This document shows positions 1-8,152 of a stretch of DNA of 64,000 nucleotides, one piece after another; the first letter of the stretch is position 1, and each line of letters starts with the position of its first letter. Source of the stretch: Floridanema evergladense (GTDB taxonomy: Bacteria > Cyanobacteriota > Cyanobacteriia > Cyanobacteriales > Aerosakkonemataceae). The translations under genes were made by a program, and so were the position numbers. The stretch lies in NCBI RefSeq assembly GCF_041929205.1, contig NZ_JBHFNT010000071.1. The stretch is one strand, 5' to 3'. The notes beneath the pieces are model-generated. The model saw only the letters and a program-made list of their open reading frames with translations. It made no database searches and was not told the origin of the DNA.

Positions 1-1
1 A

Positions 2-589
2 GATATTTGGGCAGGACATCCAGAGAAAGTTTTAGGAATGCGTGAAGACTGGGTAAATCAAAATCCTCAGACTCACATTGCTTTAGTTAAAGCTTTGTTA
101 GAAGCTTGTGAATATTGTGACGATCGCCGCAACCGCGAAGAAATTTTAGGCTTAATTTGTCGCCCTCAATATGTTGGTTCTGCATTAGAATATACCCGCC
201 CCGGTTTCTTAACCGCTTACAATAAAGGCACAGATGAACCAGCGCAACTTTTACCCAGGTTTAATCAATTTCACTTCGATAATACCAACTGTCCGGGAAG
301 AGTTGAAGGGCTATGGATTCTCACTCAATTAGCCCGTTGGGGTATCACTCCTTTCCCGAAAAATTGGATTGAAATTTTAGAAAGAGTGCGTCGAGTTGAC
401 TTATTTGGTGAAGCGGCGCGTCAATTAGGATTACCGGATATTGAACCCGATCGCCAAAGTTTTGAATTGTTCGATCGCATGGTGTTTAATCCTGACGATC
501 CGATCGGTTATTTACAACGCCTGACAATTCACCGAGAAATCCGAGTTCAAGAAATTATTCTTGATGATTCTCGATCCGAAGCAGCTTAA
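2..589 (+). CDS. nrtC: Nitrate ABC transporter ATPase/solute-binding-like subunit NrtC, C-terminal part (5' partial)
   Basis: The reading frame is open from base 2 and enters the window already in coding sequence, so only the C-terminal portion (196 codons) is seen. NrtC proteins join an N-terminal ABC ATPase to a C-terminal domain related to the nitrate-binding protein NrtA; what is visible matches the latter, with no Walker motifs. In known systems this domain mediates ammonium inhibition of nitrate uptake from the cytoplasmic side. The gene lies 78 bp upstream of nrtD, as in nrtABCD operons, so nrtA and nrtB are expected just outside the window. The identification rests on recognition of the domain and on the order nrtC-nrtD-nirA-nrtP-narB. 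Confidence 0.85.
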   Translation, partial: DIWAGHPEKVLGMREDWVNQNPQTHIALVKALLEACEYCDDRRNREEILGLICRPQYVGSALEYTRPGFLTAYNKGTDEPAQLLPRFNQFHFDNTNCPGRVEGLWILTQLARWGITPFPKNWIEILERVRRVDLFGEAARQLGLPDIEPDRQSFELFDRMVFNPDDPIGYLQRLTIHREIRVQEIILDDSRSEAA

Positions 590-619
590 ATCGTCATTGG
601 TTATTAGTTAATAATTCTG

Positions 620-664
620 ACAAATAGCAAATGACAAATGACAAATAACAAATGACAAATAACA
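620..664 (+). repeat. Short tandem repeat of AAATGACAAAT-like units between nrtC and nrtD
   Basis: Imperfect tandem copies of a GACAAATGACAAATAAC-type unit fill the nrtC-nrtD spacer right up to the nrtD start codon. A similar TGACAAATGA-rich stretch lies at about 19420-19445 after hoxY. Such strings are common intergenic repeats in filamentous cyanobacteria; no function is visible. Confidence 0.6.
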
Positions 665-667
665 ACC

Positions 668-1501
668 ATGCAAACAGTCAACAACAGTAGCATTCAAATT
701 CAAGAAACAATCACTCGCGAACCTTTTTTGGTGATTGATGGAGTTTCCAAAAGTTACCCTACTCCTAATGGGTTGTATCCGGTTTTAGAAAATGTTAACT
801 TCACCGTTTATGAAGGAGAATTTGTCTGCGTTATCGGTCACTCCGGTTGCGGCAAATCAACTTTATTAAACATGGTTTCTGGTTTTAACAAACCAACTGA
901 AGGCGAAGTTAGACTGCGGGGAAATTTAATTACAAAACCAGGGCCCGATCGCATGATGGTTTTCCAAAATTACGCCCTTTTGCCTTGGAAAACAGCTTAC
1001 GAAAATGTTTATTTGGCAGTAAAAACCGCTTTTCCGAACAAATCTAAAGCGGAGAAACATGAAATTGTTGAGGAACATTTGGCGATGGTGGGATTAACCG
1101 AAGCTGCCCACAAACGCCCGAATCAACTATCAGGTGGAATGAAGCAAAGAGTTGCGATCGCCCGCGCTTTAGCTATCCGCCCTGAAATCCTAATTTTAGA
1201 CGAACCTTTCGGCGCTTTGGATGCAATTACTAAGGAAGAATTGCAAGAAGAATTATTGAGTATTTGGCGAGATCATCGCACTACCGTATTGATGATTACC
1301 CATGATATTGATGAGGCGTTGTTCCTTGCCGATCGCCTAGTCATGATGACAAATGGCCCTGCTGCCAACATTGGCGAAGTGATGGATATTCCTTTTCCTC
1401 GCCCACGCGATCGCGCCCAAATCATGGAAGACCCCCAATATTACGAATTGCGGAACTACGCCCTCGACTTCCTCTTCCGGCGTTTTGCCCACGTTGAGTA
1501 G
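668..1501 (+). CDS. nrtD: Nitrate ABC transporter ATP-binding protein NrtD
   Basis: Single-domain ABC ATPase of 277 residues that would power nitrate/nitrite import through the inner-membrane NrtB permease together with NrtC. The Walker A motif GHSGCGKST is at about residues 57-65, the signature LSGGMKQR at about 154-161 and Walker B ILILDEP at about 174-180, followed by the D-loop and the H-loop in MITHD. Length and sequence are typical of the NrtD/SsuB/TauB group; nitrate specificity is inferred from the nrtC and nirA neighbours. The start is preceded by a repetitive spacer rich in AAATGAC units without a strong ribosome-binding site. Confidence 0.93.
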   Translation: MQTVNNSSIQIQETITREPFLVIDGVSKSYPTPNGLYPVLENVNFTVYEGEFVCVIGHSGCGKSTLLNMVSGFNKPTEGEVRLRGNLITKPGPDRMMVFQNYALLPWKTAYENVYLAVKTAFPNKSKAEKHEIVEEHLAMVGLTEAAHKRPNQLSGGMKQRVAIARALAIRPEILILDEPFGALDAITKEELQEELLSIWRDHRTTVLMITHDIDEALFLADRLVMMTNGPAANIGEVMDIPFPRPRDRAQIMEDPQYYELRNYALDFLFRRFAHVE

Positions 1502-1554
1502 GGACTGGGGATTGGGGATTGGGGATTGGGGATTGGGGATTGGGGACTAGGGGA
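1501..1554 (+). repeat. Tandem heptamer repeat (GGGGATT)n
   Basis: About seven tandem copies of GGGGATT/GGGGACT begin at the last base of the nrtD stop codon. This is the short tandemly repeated repetitive sequence type known from filamentous cyanobacteria. The same heptamers recur at 9078-9114 and 46716-46800, and in reverse complement at 1799-1828, 44873-44895 and 46955-46990. Confidence 0.9.
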
Positions 1555-1665
1555 AGTTCATTAACCCAAAACACGATCGGGATTTATGGATTTACATGAT
1601 GTTCAAGATTAATCAACAAATCTGGTCAATCTGTAAATCTGGTCAATCCTGGTCTAACTTTCTCC

Positions 1666-1785
1666 TTAACTGAGATCTTGCACCAAGAGGCAGAGCCTCC
1701 ATTACTCGTTTACTCGTTCCCAGGTTCAACCTGGGAACGAGGATTTGGGAGGTTCCACCTCCTTTGAGTGCAAGATCTCAGTTAA
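1666..1785. repeat. Palindromic dispersed element with perfect 18-bp terminal inverted repeats (copy 1)
   Basis: The ends TTAACTGAGATCTTGCAC (1666-1683) and its exact reverse complement (1768-1785) bound a 120-bp element. Inside lie a second palindrome built from CGTTCCCAGGTT and AACCTGGGAACG, a GGAGGT..ACCTCC inverted repeat and an AGGCAGAGCCTCC segment. Three related copies lie at 13623-13726, 21570-21675 and 29162-29290, and a decayed one at about 51060-51130. It has no coding capacity. Terminal inverted repeats and small size suggest a non-autonomous mobile element or a structured dispersed repeat; no target-site duplication was identified. Confidence 0.85.
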
Positions 1786-1798
1786 CTGAAAACTCACC

Positions 1799-1828
1799 CA
1801 GTCCCCAGTCCCCAATCCCCTATCCCCA
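1799..1828 (-). repeat. Heptamer repeat in reverse orientation
   Basis: CAGTCCCC/CAATCCCC units form the reverse complement of the tract at 1501-1554, so the two tracts could pair as arms of a long hairpin around the 1666-1785 element. Confidence 0.8.
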
Positions 1829-2118
1829 AATCATGTAGAAACAGCATTTTATTCATGCAACATATTCATTAAGATAGCTTTTTTGTTACTAAAGATACCG
1901 TTTACCTCTGTTCATTCCCTAAACTTAAGAACATAAGGCTAGGAAATCACAGAAATCGATGAAATATAGCGGGTTTTAAACAGAAGGAGAAGTTTTACAA
2001 AATTAAATAAATCTTTCTCTAACTCAACAGTTTTTTTATCCTTTATTTATGAAATATCTTGTCACCAAAAGAAACGTTCTGTCTAAAGATAGATTTACTA
2101 AACAGAAGCTAGAAAATT

Positions 2119-2160
2119 GTAACAAAATCTACAAAATAAGCCTGATTAACCGAATAGCAT
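2119..2160 (+). promoter_or_regulatory. NtcA-activated promoter of nirA
   Basis: GTAACAAAATCTAC at 2119-2132 is a perfect GTA-N8-TAC site for the global nitrogen regulator NtcA. TAGCAT at 2155-2160 fits the -10 form TAN3T, with 22 bases between site and -10 box, which is the canonical class II NtcA promoter geometry in cyanobacteria. The nirA start follows about 80 bases later. NtcA with 2-oxoglutarate is expected to activate this promoter when ammonium is absent. Motifs are seen directly; regulation is inferred. Confidence 0.9.
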
Positions 2161-2243
2161 AAAACGAAAATAGTGTGTTAATAATCACGGTTTTAATTAA
2201 CAGATTTGCAGATAAATAAAGGAATTAAATGGAGGAATAACTG

Positions 2244-4178
2244 ATGACAAGTACTGTCACGCCACCAACAACAAATACTCAGAATAAGTTTGAAAAATTC
2301 AAAGCAGAAAAAGACGGTTTAGCAGTCAAGGAACAATTAGAAGAATTTGCCCGAATTGGTTGGGAAGCGATCGATGAAACCGATCGCGAACATCGCTTAA
2401 AATGGCTGGGAATCTTCTTCCGTCCTGTTACTCCCGGCAAATTCATGATGCGTTTGCGCTTACCAAACGGGATTATTAACAGCGATCAAATGCGGGTTTT
2501 AGGCGAAATTGTCCAACGTTATGGTAGCGATGGAAATGCTGATATTACTACCAGACAAAATCTGCAATTACGGGGAATTCGGATTGAAGATGTACCAGAT
2601 ATTTTCCGCAAAATGAAAGCCGTTGGTTTAACTAGCGTGCAGTCAGGAATGGATAACGTTCGTAACATTACTGGATCGCCTGTTGCAGGGATTGATGGTG
2701 ATGAATTGTTCGACACCAGAGAACTTTGCTTCCAAGTGCAAGACATGATTACTAATCATGGTGAAGGTAATTCTGAGTTTACGAATTTGCCTCGGAAGTT
2801 TAATATTGCGATCGCCGGATGTAGAGACAATTCCATTCACGCCGAAATCAACGACATTGCCTTCATTCCCGCATTTTTAAACGGAACTTTTGGCTTCAAT
2901 ATATTAGTTGGTGGTTTCTTTTCTGCCAAACGTTGCGATGCTGCGATTCCCTTAAATGCTTGGGTTCCTCCTTCTGATGTTGTCGCATTATGCAGAGCAA
3001 TTTTAGAAGTTTTTCGCGACAAAGGTTTACGCGCCAATCGGCAAAAAGCCCGGTTAATGTGGTTAATTGATGAAATGGGTTTAGGACAATTTCGTACTGA
3101 AGTAGTAAACAGACTGGGAAAACCCCTCGCAGAAGCAGCACCTAAAGACGAAATTGAGTGGGAAAAACGCGATCACATTGGCGTTTACAAACAAAAACAA
3201 CCAGGATTAAACTTCGTTGGTTTACATATTCCCATCGGGCGTTTGTTTGCCCCTGATATGTTTGAAATTGCCAGAATCGCAGATGTTTATGGCAATGGAG
3301 AAATTCGCCTCACAGTTGAAGAAAATCTGCTTATTCCCAATATTCCAGATGACAAATTGCAGGGATTTTTAGCCGAACCAATTCTGCAAAAATTTAGCAT
3401 CGATCCTACACCTTTAAATCGGGCATTAGTTTCTTGTACCGGAGCACAATTCTGCGGTTTTGCCTTGATTGAAACTAAAAATCGCGCCTTAGCAATGATT
3501 AAGGAATTGGATGCTGAATTAACAATAACTAAACCAGTGAGAATTCATTGGACTGGTTGCCCAAATTCTTGCGGACAACCCCAAGTTGCTGACATTGGTT
3601 TGATGGGAACGAAAGTTAGAAAAGATGGGAAAACTGTCGAAGGTGTTGACCTTTATATGGGCGGAAAAGTTGGTAAAGATGCCCATTTAGGAACTTGTGT
3701 AAGAAAAGGCATTCCTTGTGCAGATTTGAAACCACTGTTGCGAGAAATTCTGATCGAAAAATTTGCGGCTATACCCAAAGAAGGCATACCAACAACAACC
3801 GATCGTTCTGCCGAAATTGAAGTCAAAGAACAGAAAGTTACCATCACCTTTGATGAAGAAACTGATGCTCAAGGTGTTAAAGTACCAAAGGTAAAAAGAT
3901 CTGAACCTGTTCAACCAACGGTGATTTCTTTCGCTAAATCAGGTAAGGAAGTTAATGCTAGTAGCGAACAATCTATCTTAGAAGTAGCTGAAGCGGAAGG
4001 TATTGAAATTCCTAGCAATTGTCGATCGGGAAATTGTGGCACTTGCAAACAAAAACTGCGGCTAGGTGAAGTCGAATACCAAAGCGAACCTAATGCTTTA
4101 AGTGATAGCGAAAAAGAGCAAGGTTTTATCTTAACCTGCATTTCTCACCCCGTTGGGAGGGTAGCGATCGATGCTTAA
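2244..4178 (+). CDS. nirA: Ferredoxin-nitrite reductase NirA with fused C-terminal [2Fe-2S] ferredoxin domain
   Basis: Reduces nitrite to ammonium with six electrons from photosynthetic ferredoxin, in the cytoplasm. Residues 1 to about 520 form the sulfite/nitrite reductase body; C398, C404, C439 and C443 (C-X5-C, then C-X3-C) are the ligands of the siroheme-[4Fe-4S] pair. From about residue 553 a plant-type ferredoxin domain follows, with C593, C598, C601 and C632 in the spacing C-X4-C-X2-C-X30-C. At 644 residues it is about 130 longer than the usual cyanobacterial NirA. A C-terminal ferredoxin extension is known from some filamentous cyanobacteria such as Plectonema. The start has a strong GGAGG site 8 bases upstream. 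An NtcA promoter lies upstream; nrtP and narB follow. Confidence 0.96.
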   Translation: MTSTVTPPTTNTQNKFEKFKAEKDGLAVKEQLEEFARIGWEAIDETDREHRLKWLGIFFRPVTPGKFMMRLRLPNGIINSDQMRVLGEIVQRYGSDGNADITTRQNLQLRGIRIEDVPDIFRKMKAVGLTSVQSGMDNVRNITGSPVAGIDGDELFDTRELCFQVQDMITNHGEGNSEFTNLPRKFNIAIAGCRDNSIHAEINDIAFIPAFLNGTFGFNILVGGFFSAKRCDAAIPLNAWVPPSDVVALCRAILEVFRDKGLRANRQKARLMWLIDEMGLGQFRTEVVNRLGKPLAEAAPKDEIEWEKRDHIGVYKQKQPGLNFVGLHIPIGRLFAPDMFEIARIADVYGNGEIRLTVEENLLIPNIPDDKLQGFLAEPILQKFSIDPTPLNRALVSCTGAQFCGFALIETKNRALAMIKELDAELTITKPVRIHWTGCPNSCGQPQVADIGLMGTKVRKDGKTVEGVDLYMGGKVGKDAHLGTCVRKGIPCADLKPLLREILIEKFAAIPKEGIPTTTDRSAEIEVKEQKVTITFDEETDAQGVKVPKVKRSEPVQPTVISFAKSGKEVNASSEQSILEVAEAEGIEIPSNCRSGNCGTCKQKLRLGEVEYQSEPNALSDSEKEQGFILTCISHPVGRVAIDA

Positions 4179-4201
4179 GCAATTCTAGCTTTTCATATTT
4201 A

Positions 4202-4239
4202 GATTTTCGATTTATTCACTTTCAATGAAATCGAAAATC
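4202..4239 (+). terminator. Hairpin between nirA and nrtP
   Basis: GATTTTCGATTT (4202-4213) is perfectly complementary to AAATCGAAAATC (4228-4239) around a 14-base loop. There is no long U-tract downstream, so it may be an attenuator or an mRNA-stabilising or processing hairpin rather than a full terminator. Confidence 0.45.
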
Positions 4240-4274
4240 ACTAAACATTGCGTTCTTGTTTTAGGAAGGTTTAA

Positions 4275-5810
4275 ATGTTAAATGAATTGTGGTCATTTCG
4301 CGGAAGATACCGAATTTTGCACTTGACTTGGTTTGCCTTCTTTCTTTCCTTTGTGGTGTGGTTTAACTTCGCTCCATTTTCCACAGCAGTTAAAGAATCT
4401 TTGGGTTTAAATGTAGGACAAATCAAAACTTTAGCTATTTGTAACGTAGCTCTCACAGTGCCAGCCCGAATTATTATCGGTATGGTATTAGATAAATATG
4501 GGCCGAGAATTACTTACTCTTTGCTGTTAATTTATGCAGCGATTCCTTGTTTAATGTTTGCCTTCGCTCAAGACTTTAATAGTTTAGTAATTAGCCGTTT
4601 ATTACTAAGTATTGTCGGTGCGGGTTTTGTAATTGGAATTCGCATGGTAGCTGAATGGTTTCCGCCGAAAGAAATTGGTTTAGCTGAAGGAATTTATGGC
4701 GGTTGGGGAAACTTTGGTTCAGCAGCAGCGGCGTTTACTTTGCCGACAATTGCCACAGTTGCTTCCGTAATGGCAGCAGGTCAAATTAATTGGCGATTTG
4801 CGATCGCACTAACCGGAATCATCGCTGCTGTTTACGGCGCATTTTACTACTTCAACGTTCAAGATACTCCCACTGGAAAAGTTTATCAACGTCCCAAAAA
4901 ACACGGCGGCATTGAAGTTACCACCAAAAAAGATTTCTGGTTTTTGATGGTAATGAATATTCCTCTTTCTGGGATTCTCGCTGTTCTAGCTTGGCGCTTA
5001 AATATAGTCGGTTTCTTCAACCAAACCCAACTTTATATTGCTTGGTTTTTACTATTTTGTTTGTGCGCTTTCCAAGCCTATAAATGCTGGGAAGTGAACA
5101 AAGAATTAGTGACAGGTAAAAAACGCTATCCCGCAGAAGATCGTTACGAATTTTCTCAAGTAGCATTGTTAGAACTGACTTATTTTGTTAACTTCGGTTC
5201 TGAATTAGCAGTAGTTTCAATGCTACCAACATTCTTTGAAAATACCTTTACTTTAGATAAAATATTGGCTGGTGCGATCGCCTCTTCTTATGCTTTCATG
5301 AACTTAGTAGCACGTCCCGGTGGTGGCTTAATTTCCGATACCCTTGGTAGCCGCAGAATAACCATGACTGTAATCACAGGCTGCATGGGAATTGGTTATC
5401 TATTATTTGGCGGAGTTACTAGTAGTTGGTGGTTGCCATTTGCCATTTTGTTAGTAATGCTTTGTTCATTCTTTGTGCAAGCTGGAGAAGGTTCGACATT
5501 TGCTATTGTTCCCTTAGTAAAACGCCGAGTTACAGGACAAATTGCCGGAAACGTTGGTGCTTATGGAAACGTCGGCGCAGTCGCTTATTTAACTCTCTTC
5601 AGCTTGCTACCTGAAGGACAAATAGGAAACACAATTTTCTTCCAAACATTGGGAATTTGCGCTTTAATTGTTACCTTCCTTTGTTGGTTTTTCCTCAAAG
5701 AACCCAAAGGTTCCTTCTCTGCACATCATGAAGGCGAAACAGCAGAAACAGAAACGCAAAAACCTAGTCTTTCTTCCAGATTAGCTTACGAACAAGAACC
5801 AAGGGAATAA
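4275..5810 (+). CDS. nrtP: Nitrate/nitrite permease NrtP (NarK-type major facilitator)
   Basis: A 511-residue polytopic membrane protein of the nitrate/nitrite porter branch of the major facilitator superfamily, importing nitrate across the cytoplasmic membrane. Visible family features are the loop motif around GMVLDKYGPR (about residues 69-78), the glycine-rich nitrate signature region around EGIYGGWGNFGSAAAAF (about 138-154) and a second one around AGNVGAYGNVGAV (about 425-437). A long central cytoplasmic loop separates the two helix bundles. The start is preceded by AGGAAGG. Presence next to nrtCD means the strain encodes both main cyanobacterial nitrate importers, an unusual co-occurrence in one cluster. 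Confidence 0.93.
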   Translation: MLNELWSFRGRYRILHLTWFAFFLSFVVWFNFAPFSTAVKESLGLNVGQIKTLAICNVALTVPARIIIGMVLDKYGPRITYSLLLIYAAIPCLMFAFAQDFNSLVISRLLLSIVGAGFVIGIRMVAEWFPPKEIGLAEGIYGGWGNFGSAAAAFTLPTIATVASVMAAGQINWRFAIALTGIIAAVYGAFYYFNVQDTPTGKVYQRPKKHGGIEVTTKKDFWFLMVMNIPLSGILAVLAWRLNIVGFFNQTQLYIAWFLLFCLCAFQAYKCWEVNKELVTGKKRYPAEDRYEFSQVALLELTYFVNFGSELAVVSMLPTFFENTFTLDKILAGAIASSYAFMNLVARPGGGLISDTLGSRRITMTVITGCMGIGYLLFGGVTSSWWLPFAILLVMLCSFFVQAGEGSTFAIVPLVKRRVTGQIAGNVGAYGNVGAVAYLTLFSLLPEGQIGNTIFFQTLGICALIVTFLCWFFLKEPKGSFSAHHEGETAETETQKPSLSSRLAYEQEPRE

Positions 5811-5844
5811 AAGTGATTTGGGATTGGCGATCGAAGTAAACAAA

Positions 5845-5871
5845 GGGGAAATTTAAAATAATTATTTCCCC
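5845..5871 (+). terminator. Hairpin between nrtP and narB
   Basis: GGGGAAAT and ATTTCCCC form an 8-bp stem around an 11-base AT loop, 35 bases after the nrtP stop. It lacks a clear U-run. It could terminate part of the transcripts or protect the nrtP 3' end. Confidence 0.4.
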
Positions 5872-5918
5872 AATCCCTAATCCCTAAGAAATGTTAGCAA
5901 CAAGGTTTAAATAGATTT

Positions 5919-8138
5919 ATGACTGACTCAACAAAAACACTTTGTCCATATTGCGGTGTAGGTTGTGGTTTAGAAGTTTCTCCACCAGCGCAACCAGGAA
6001 AACCTGTAAATAGAGACAGTCAAGGATCTCCAATTTGGAAAGTACAAGGCGATCGCAATCACCCTTCAAGTCAAGGCATGGTATGTGTAAAAGGTGCAAC
6101 AATTGCCGAATCTTTAAACAAAGACCGCCTACTTTATCCGATGATGCGAGAAACTTTAGATCGACCTTTTCGCCGTGTAACTTGGGATGAAGCACTCAAT
6201 GCCATAGTTAACAAAATTCAAACAGTTCGCTACACTCAAGGCGCAGATTCTATCTGTATGTACGGTTCTGGGCAATTCCAAACTGAAGATTATTATGTTG
6301 CCCAAAAACTCATGAAAGGCTGTCTCGGTACTAACAATTTTGATGCCAATTCTCGCCTTTGTATGTCCTCAGCAGTATCGGGATATATTCAAAGTTTTGG
6401 TGCAGATGGCCCGCCCTGTTGTTATGATGATTTAGAATTAACTGATTGCGCGTTTTTAATTGGCACAAATACCGCCGAATGTCATCCAATTATATTTAAC
6501 AGATTGCGGAAATATCACAAAAAAAATAGCGGAAAAGTGAAAATGATTGTCGTCGATCCCCGTCGCACAACTACCGCAGAAGCCGCAGATTTGCACTTAG
6601 CAATTAAACCGGGAACTGATATCGATTTAATGAATGGAATTGCCTATTTATTGTTACGTTGGGGTTATATCGACCACCAATTTATCGATGAATGTACGGC
6701 AAATTTTCCCGCTTATGCTGAAGTAATTAGCCATTATCCTCCCGAATATGTTGCGAAAAAATGCGGGATTAAACAGGAAGATTTAGAAACTGCTGCTCGT
6801 TACTGGGGACAGTCAAAAAGTGTGTTGTCGATGTGGTCAATGGGTGTTAATCAATCTTCGGAAGGGACAGCTAAAGTTCAAACGATTAATAACTTACATT
6901 TGATGACTGGACAAATCGGAAAACCAGGATCAGGGCCTTTTTCTTTGACTGGTCAACCTAATGCGATGGGAGGTAGAGAAGCTGGCGGTTTATGTCACAT
7001 TTTACCCGGTTATCGCCTGGTAAAAAATCCTCAACATCGTGCCGAAGTAGAAGAATTTTGGGGACTTCCGCCCGGAAGAATTGCGGCTAAACCCGGTCGG
7101 ACTGCTTGGGGAATGATCGAGGGTTTAGAGACTGGTGAAGTGGGATTTTTATGGATTGCGGCAACAAATCCAGCGGTGAGTATGCCAGATTTGGAAAGGG
7201 TGAAAAAGGCTTTGTTACGATCGCCCTTCACCGTCTATCAAGATGCTTATTATCCAACAGAAACTACAGCTTATGCCCATGTTTTATTACCCGCTGCCCA
7301 GTGGAGTGAAAAAACAGGAACGATGACAAATTCGGAACGGCGAGTTACACTTTGTTCGGCGTTTCGCGATCGTCCAGGAGAAACAAAAGCCGACTGGGAA
7401 ATCTTCGCAGAAGTTGGCAGACTTTTAGGTTTTACCGAACAATTTAAATTTGCTAACTCAGCAGAAGTTTTCGCTGAATTTGCCCAATTAACCAAAGGGC
7501 GACCTTGCGACATGACAGGGTTAAGTCACGCCAAATTATCCACCCAAGGCGCTCAACAATGGCCCTGTCCCGCTGATGGTAATTTATTAGAAGGCGCACC
7601 CGCAAGACTTTACACCGACAACCGTTTCCACACCCCCGACGGACTTGCCCGCTTTGCCGCATACCACTCTCGCGGATTAGCCGAACCACCAGACCCAGAT
7701 TTTCCCTTCGTTTTAACAGTAGGAAGACTTTACGGACATTGGCACACCCAAACCCGCACGGGAAGAATTGATAAAATTACCCAAATGCACCCTAATCCCT
7801 TCATCGAAATTCATCCTCGCGATGCTGCAAAATTGGGGATTCAAGATGAAGAATTAGTCGAAGTGCTCAGTCGGCGCGGAGTCGCCCGTTTTCCTGCTAA
7901 AGTCACCCAAGCAATTTCCCCCGGAACAGTCTTCGTCCCGATGCACTGGGGCGCACTTTGGGCAAAAGACGCAGAAGCCAACGTTTTAACCCATCCTGAA
8001 GCTTGTCCGATTTCCTTTGAACCAGAATTAAAAGCCTGTGCCGTACAATTAGCGAAGGTTACAGCAGATAATATTTCTGGCGATACTTTACTGATCTCCC
8101 CGAAATCTAGTATGCTTTCACCGTTACCTTCTGTGTGA
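5919..8138 (+). CDS. narB: Ferredoxin-dependent assimilatory nitrate reductase NarB
   Basis: Reduces nitrate to nitrite using ferredoxin electrons. The 739-residue molybdopterin oxidoreductase has an N-terminal [4Fe-4S] site formed by C9, C12, C16 and C56, a molybdopterin-binding body with C148 (in SRLCMSS) as probable molybdenum ligand, and a C-terminal molydopterin dinucleotide-binding domain from about residue 600. Length and the absence of FAD or NADH domains fit the cyanobacterial NarB class. It is third in the nirA-nrtP-narB series and is followed closely by psiE-like and narM genes. The start is preceded by AAGG at a rather long distance. Confidence 0.96.
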   Translation: MTDSTKTLCPYCGVGCGLEVSPPAQPGKPVNRDSQGSPIWKVQGDRNHPSSQGMVCVKGATIAESLNKDRLLYPMMRETLDRPFRRVTWDEALNAIVNKIQTVRYTQGADSICMYGSGQFQTEDYYVAQKLMKGCLGTNNFDANSRLCMSSAVSGYIQSFGADGPPCCYDDLELTDCAFLIGTNTAECHPIIFNRLRKYHKKNSGKVKMIVVDPRRTTTAEAADLHLAIKPGTDIDLMNGIAYLLLRWGYIDHQFIDECTANFPAYAEVISHYPPEYVAKKCGIKQEDLETAARYWGQSKSVLSMWSMGVNQSSEGTAKVQTINNLHLMTGQIGKPGSGPFSLTGQPNAMGGREAGGLCHILPGYRLVKNPQHRAEVEEFWGLPPGRIAAKPGRTAWGMIEGLETGEVGFLWIAATNPAVSMPDLERVKKALLRSPFTVYQDAYYPTETTAYAHVLLPAAQWSEKTGTMTNSERRVTLCSAFRDRPGETKADWEIFAEVGRLLGFTEQFKFANSAEVFAEFAQLTKGRPCDMTGLSHAKLSTQGAQQWPCPADGNLLEGAPARLYTDNRFHTPDGLARFAAYHSRGLAEPPDPDFPFVLTVGRLYGHWHTQTRTGRIDKITQMHPNPFIEIHPRDAAKLGIQDEELVEVLSRRGVARFPAKVTQAISPGTVFVPMHWGALWAKDAEANVLTHPEACPISFEPELKACAVQLAKVTADNISGDTLLISPKSSMLSPLPSV

Positions 8139-8152
8139 AGCAGACGTAAACA

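Larger units (their letters stand above)
1502..2243. other. Long intergenic region nrtD-nirA: repeats then promoter region
   Basis: No plausible gene is seen in these 742 bases. The first 330 bases hold two oppositely oriented heptamer repeat tracts flanking a 120-bp palindromic element (listed separately). The remaining AT-rich part is the nirA upstream region, with a canonical NtcA promoter at 2119-2160 and an untranslated leader of roughly 75 bases before the nirA start. Separation by a repeat block plus a dedicated promoter suggests that nirA starts its own transcript. Confidence 0.75.

Noticed and set aside
1885..1898. GTT-N8-TAC upstream of nirA as a second NtcA site
   Set aside because: One half-site is imperfect and no -10 element lies at the right distance, whereas the site at 2119-2132 is perfect.
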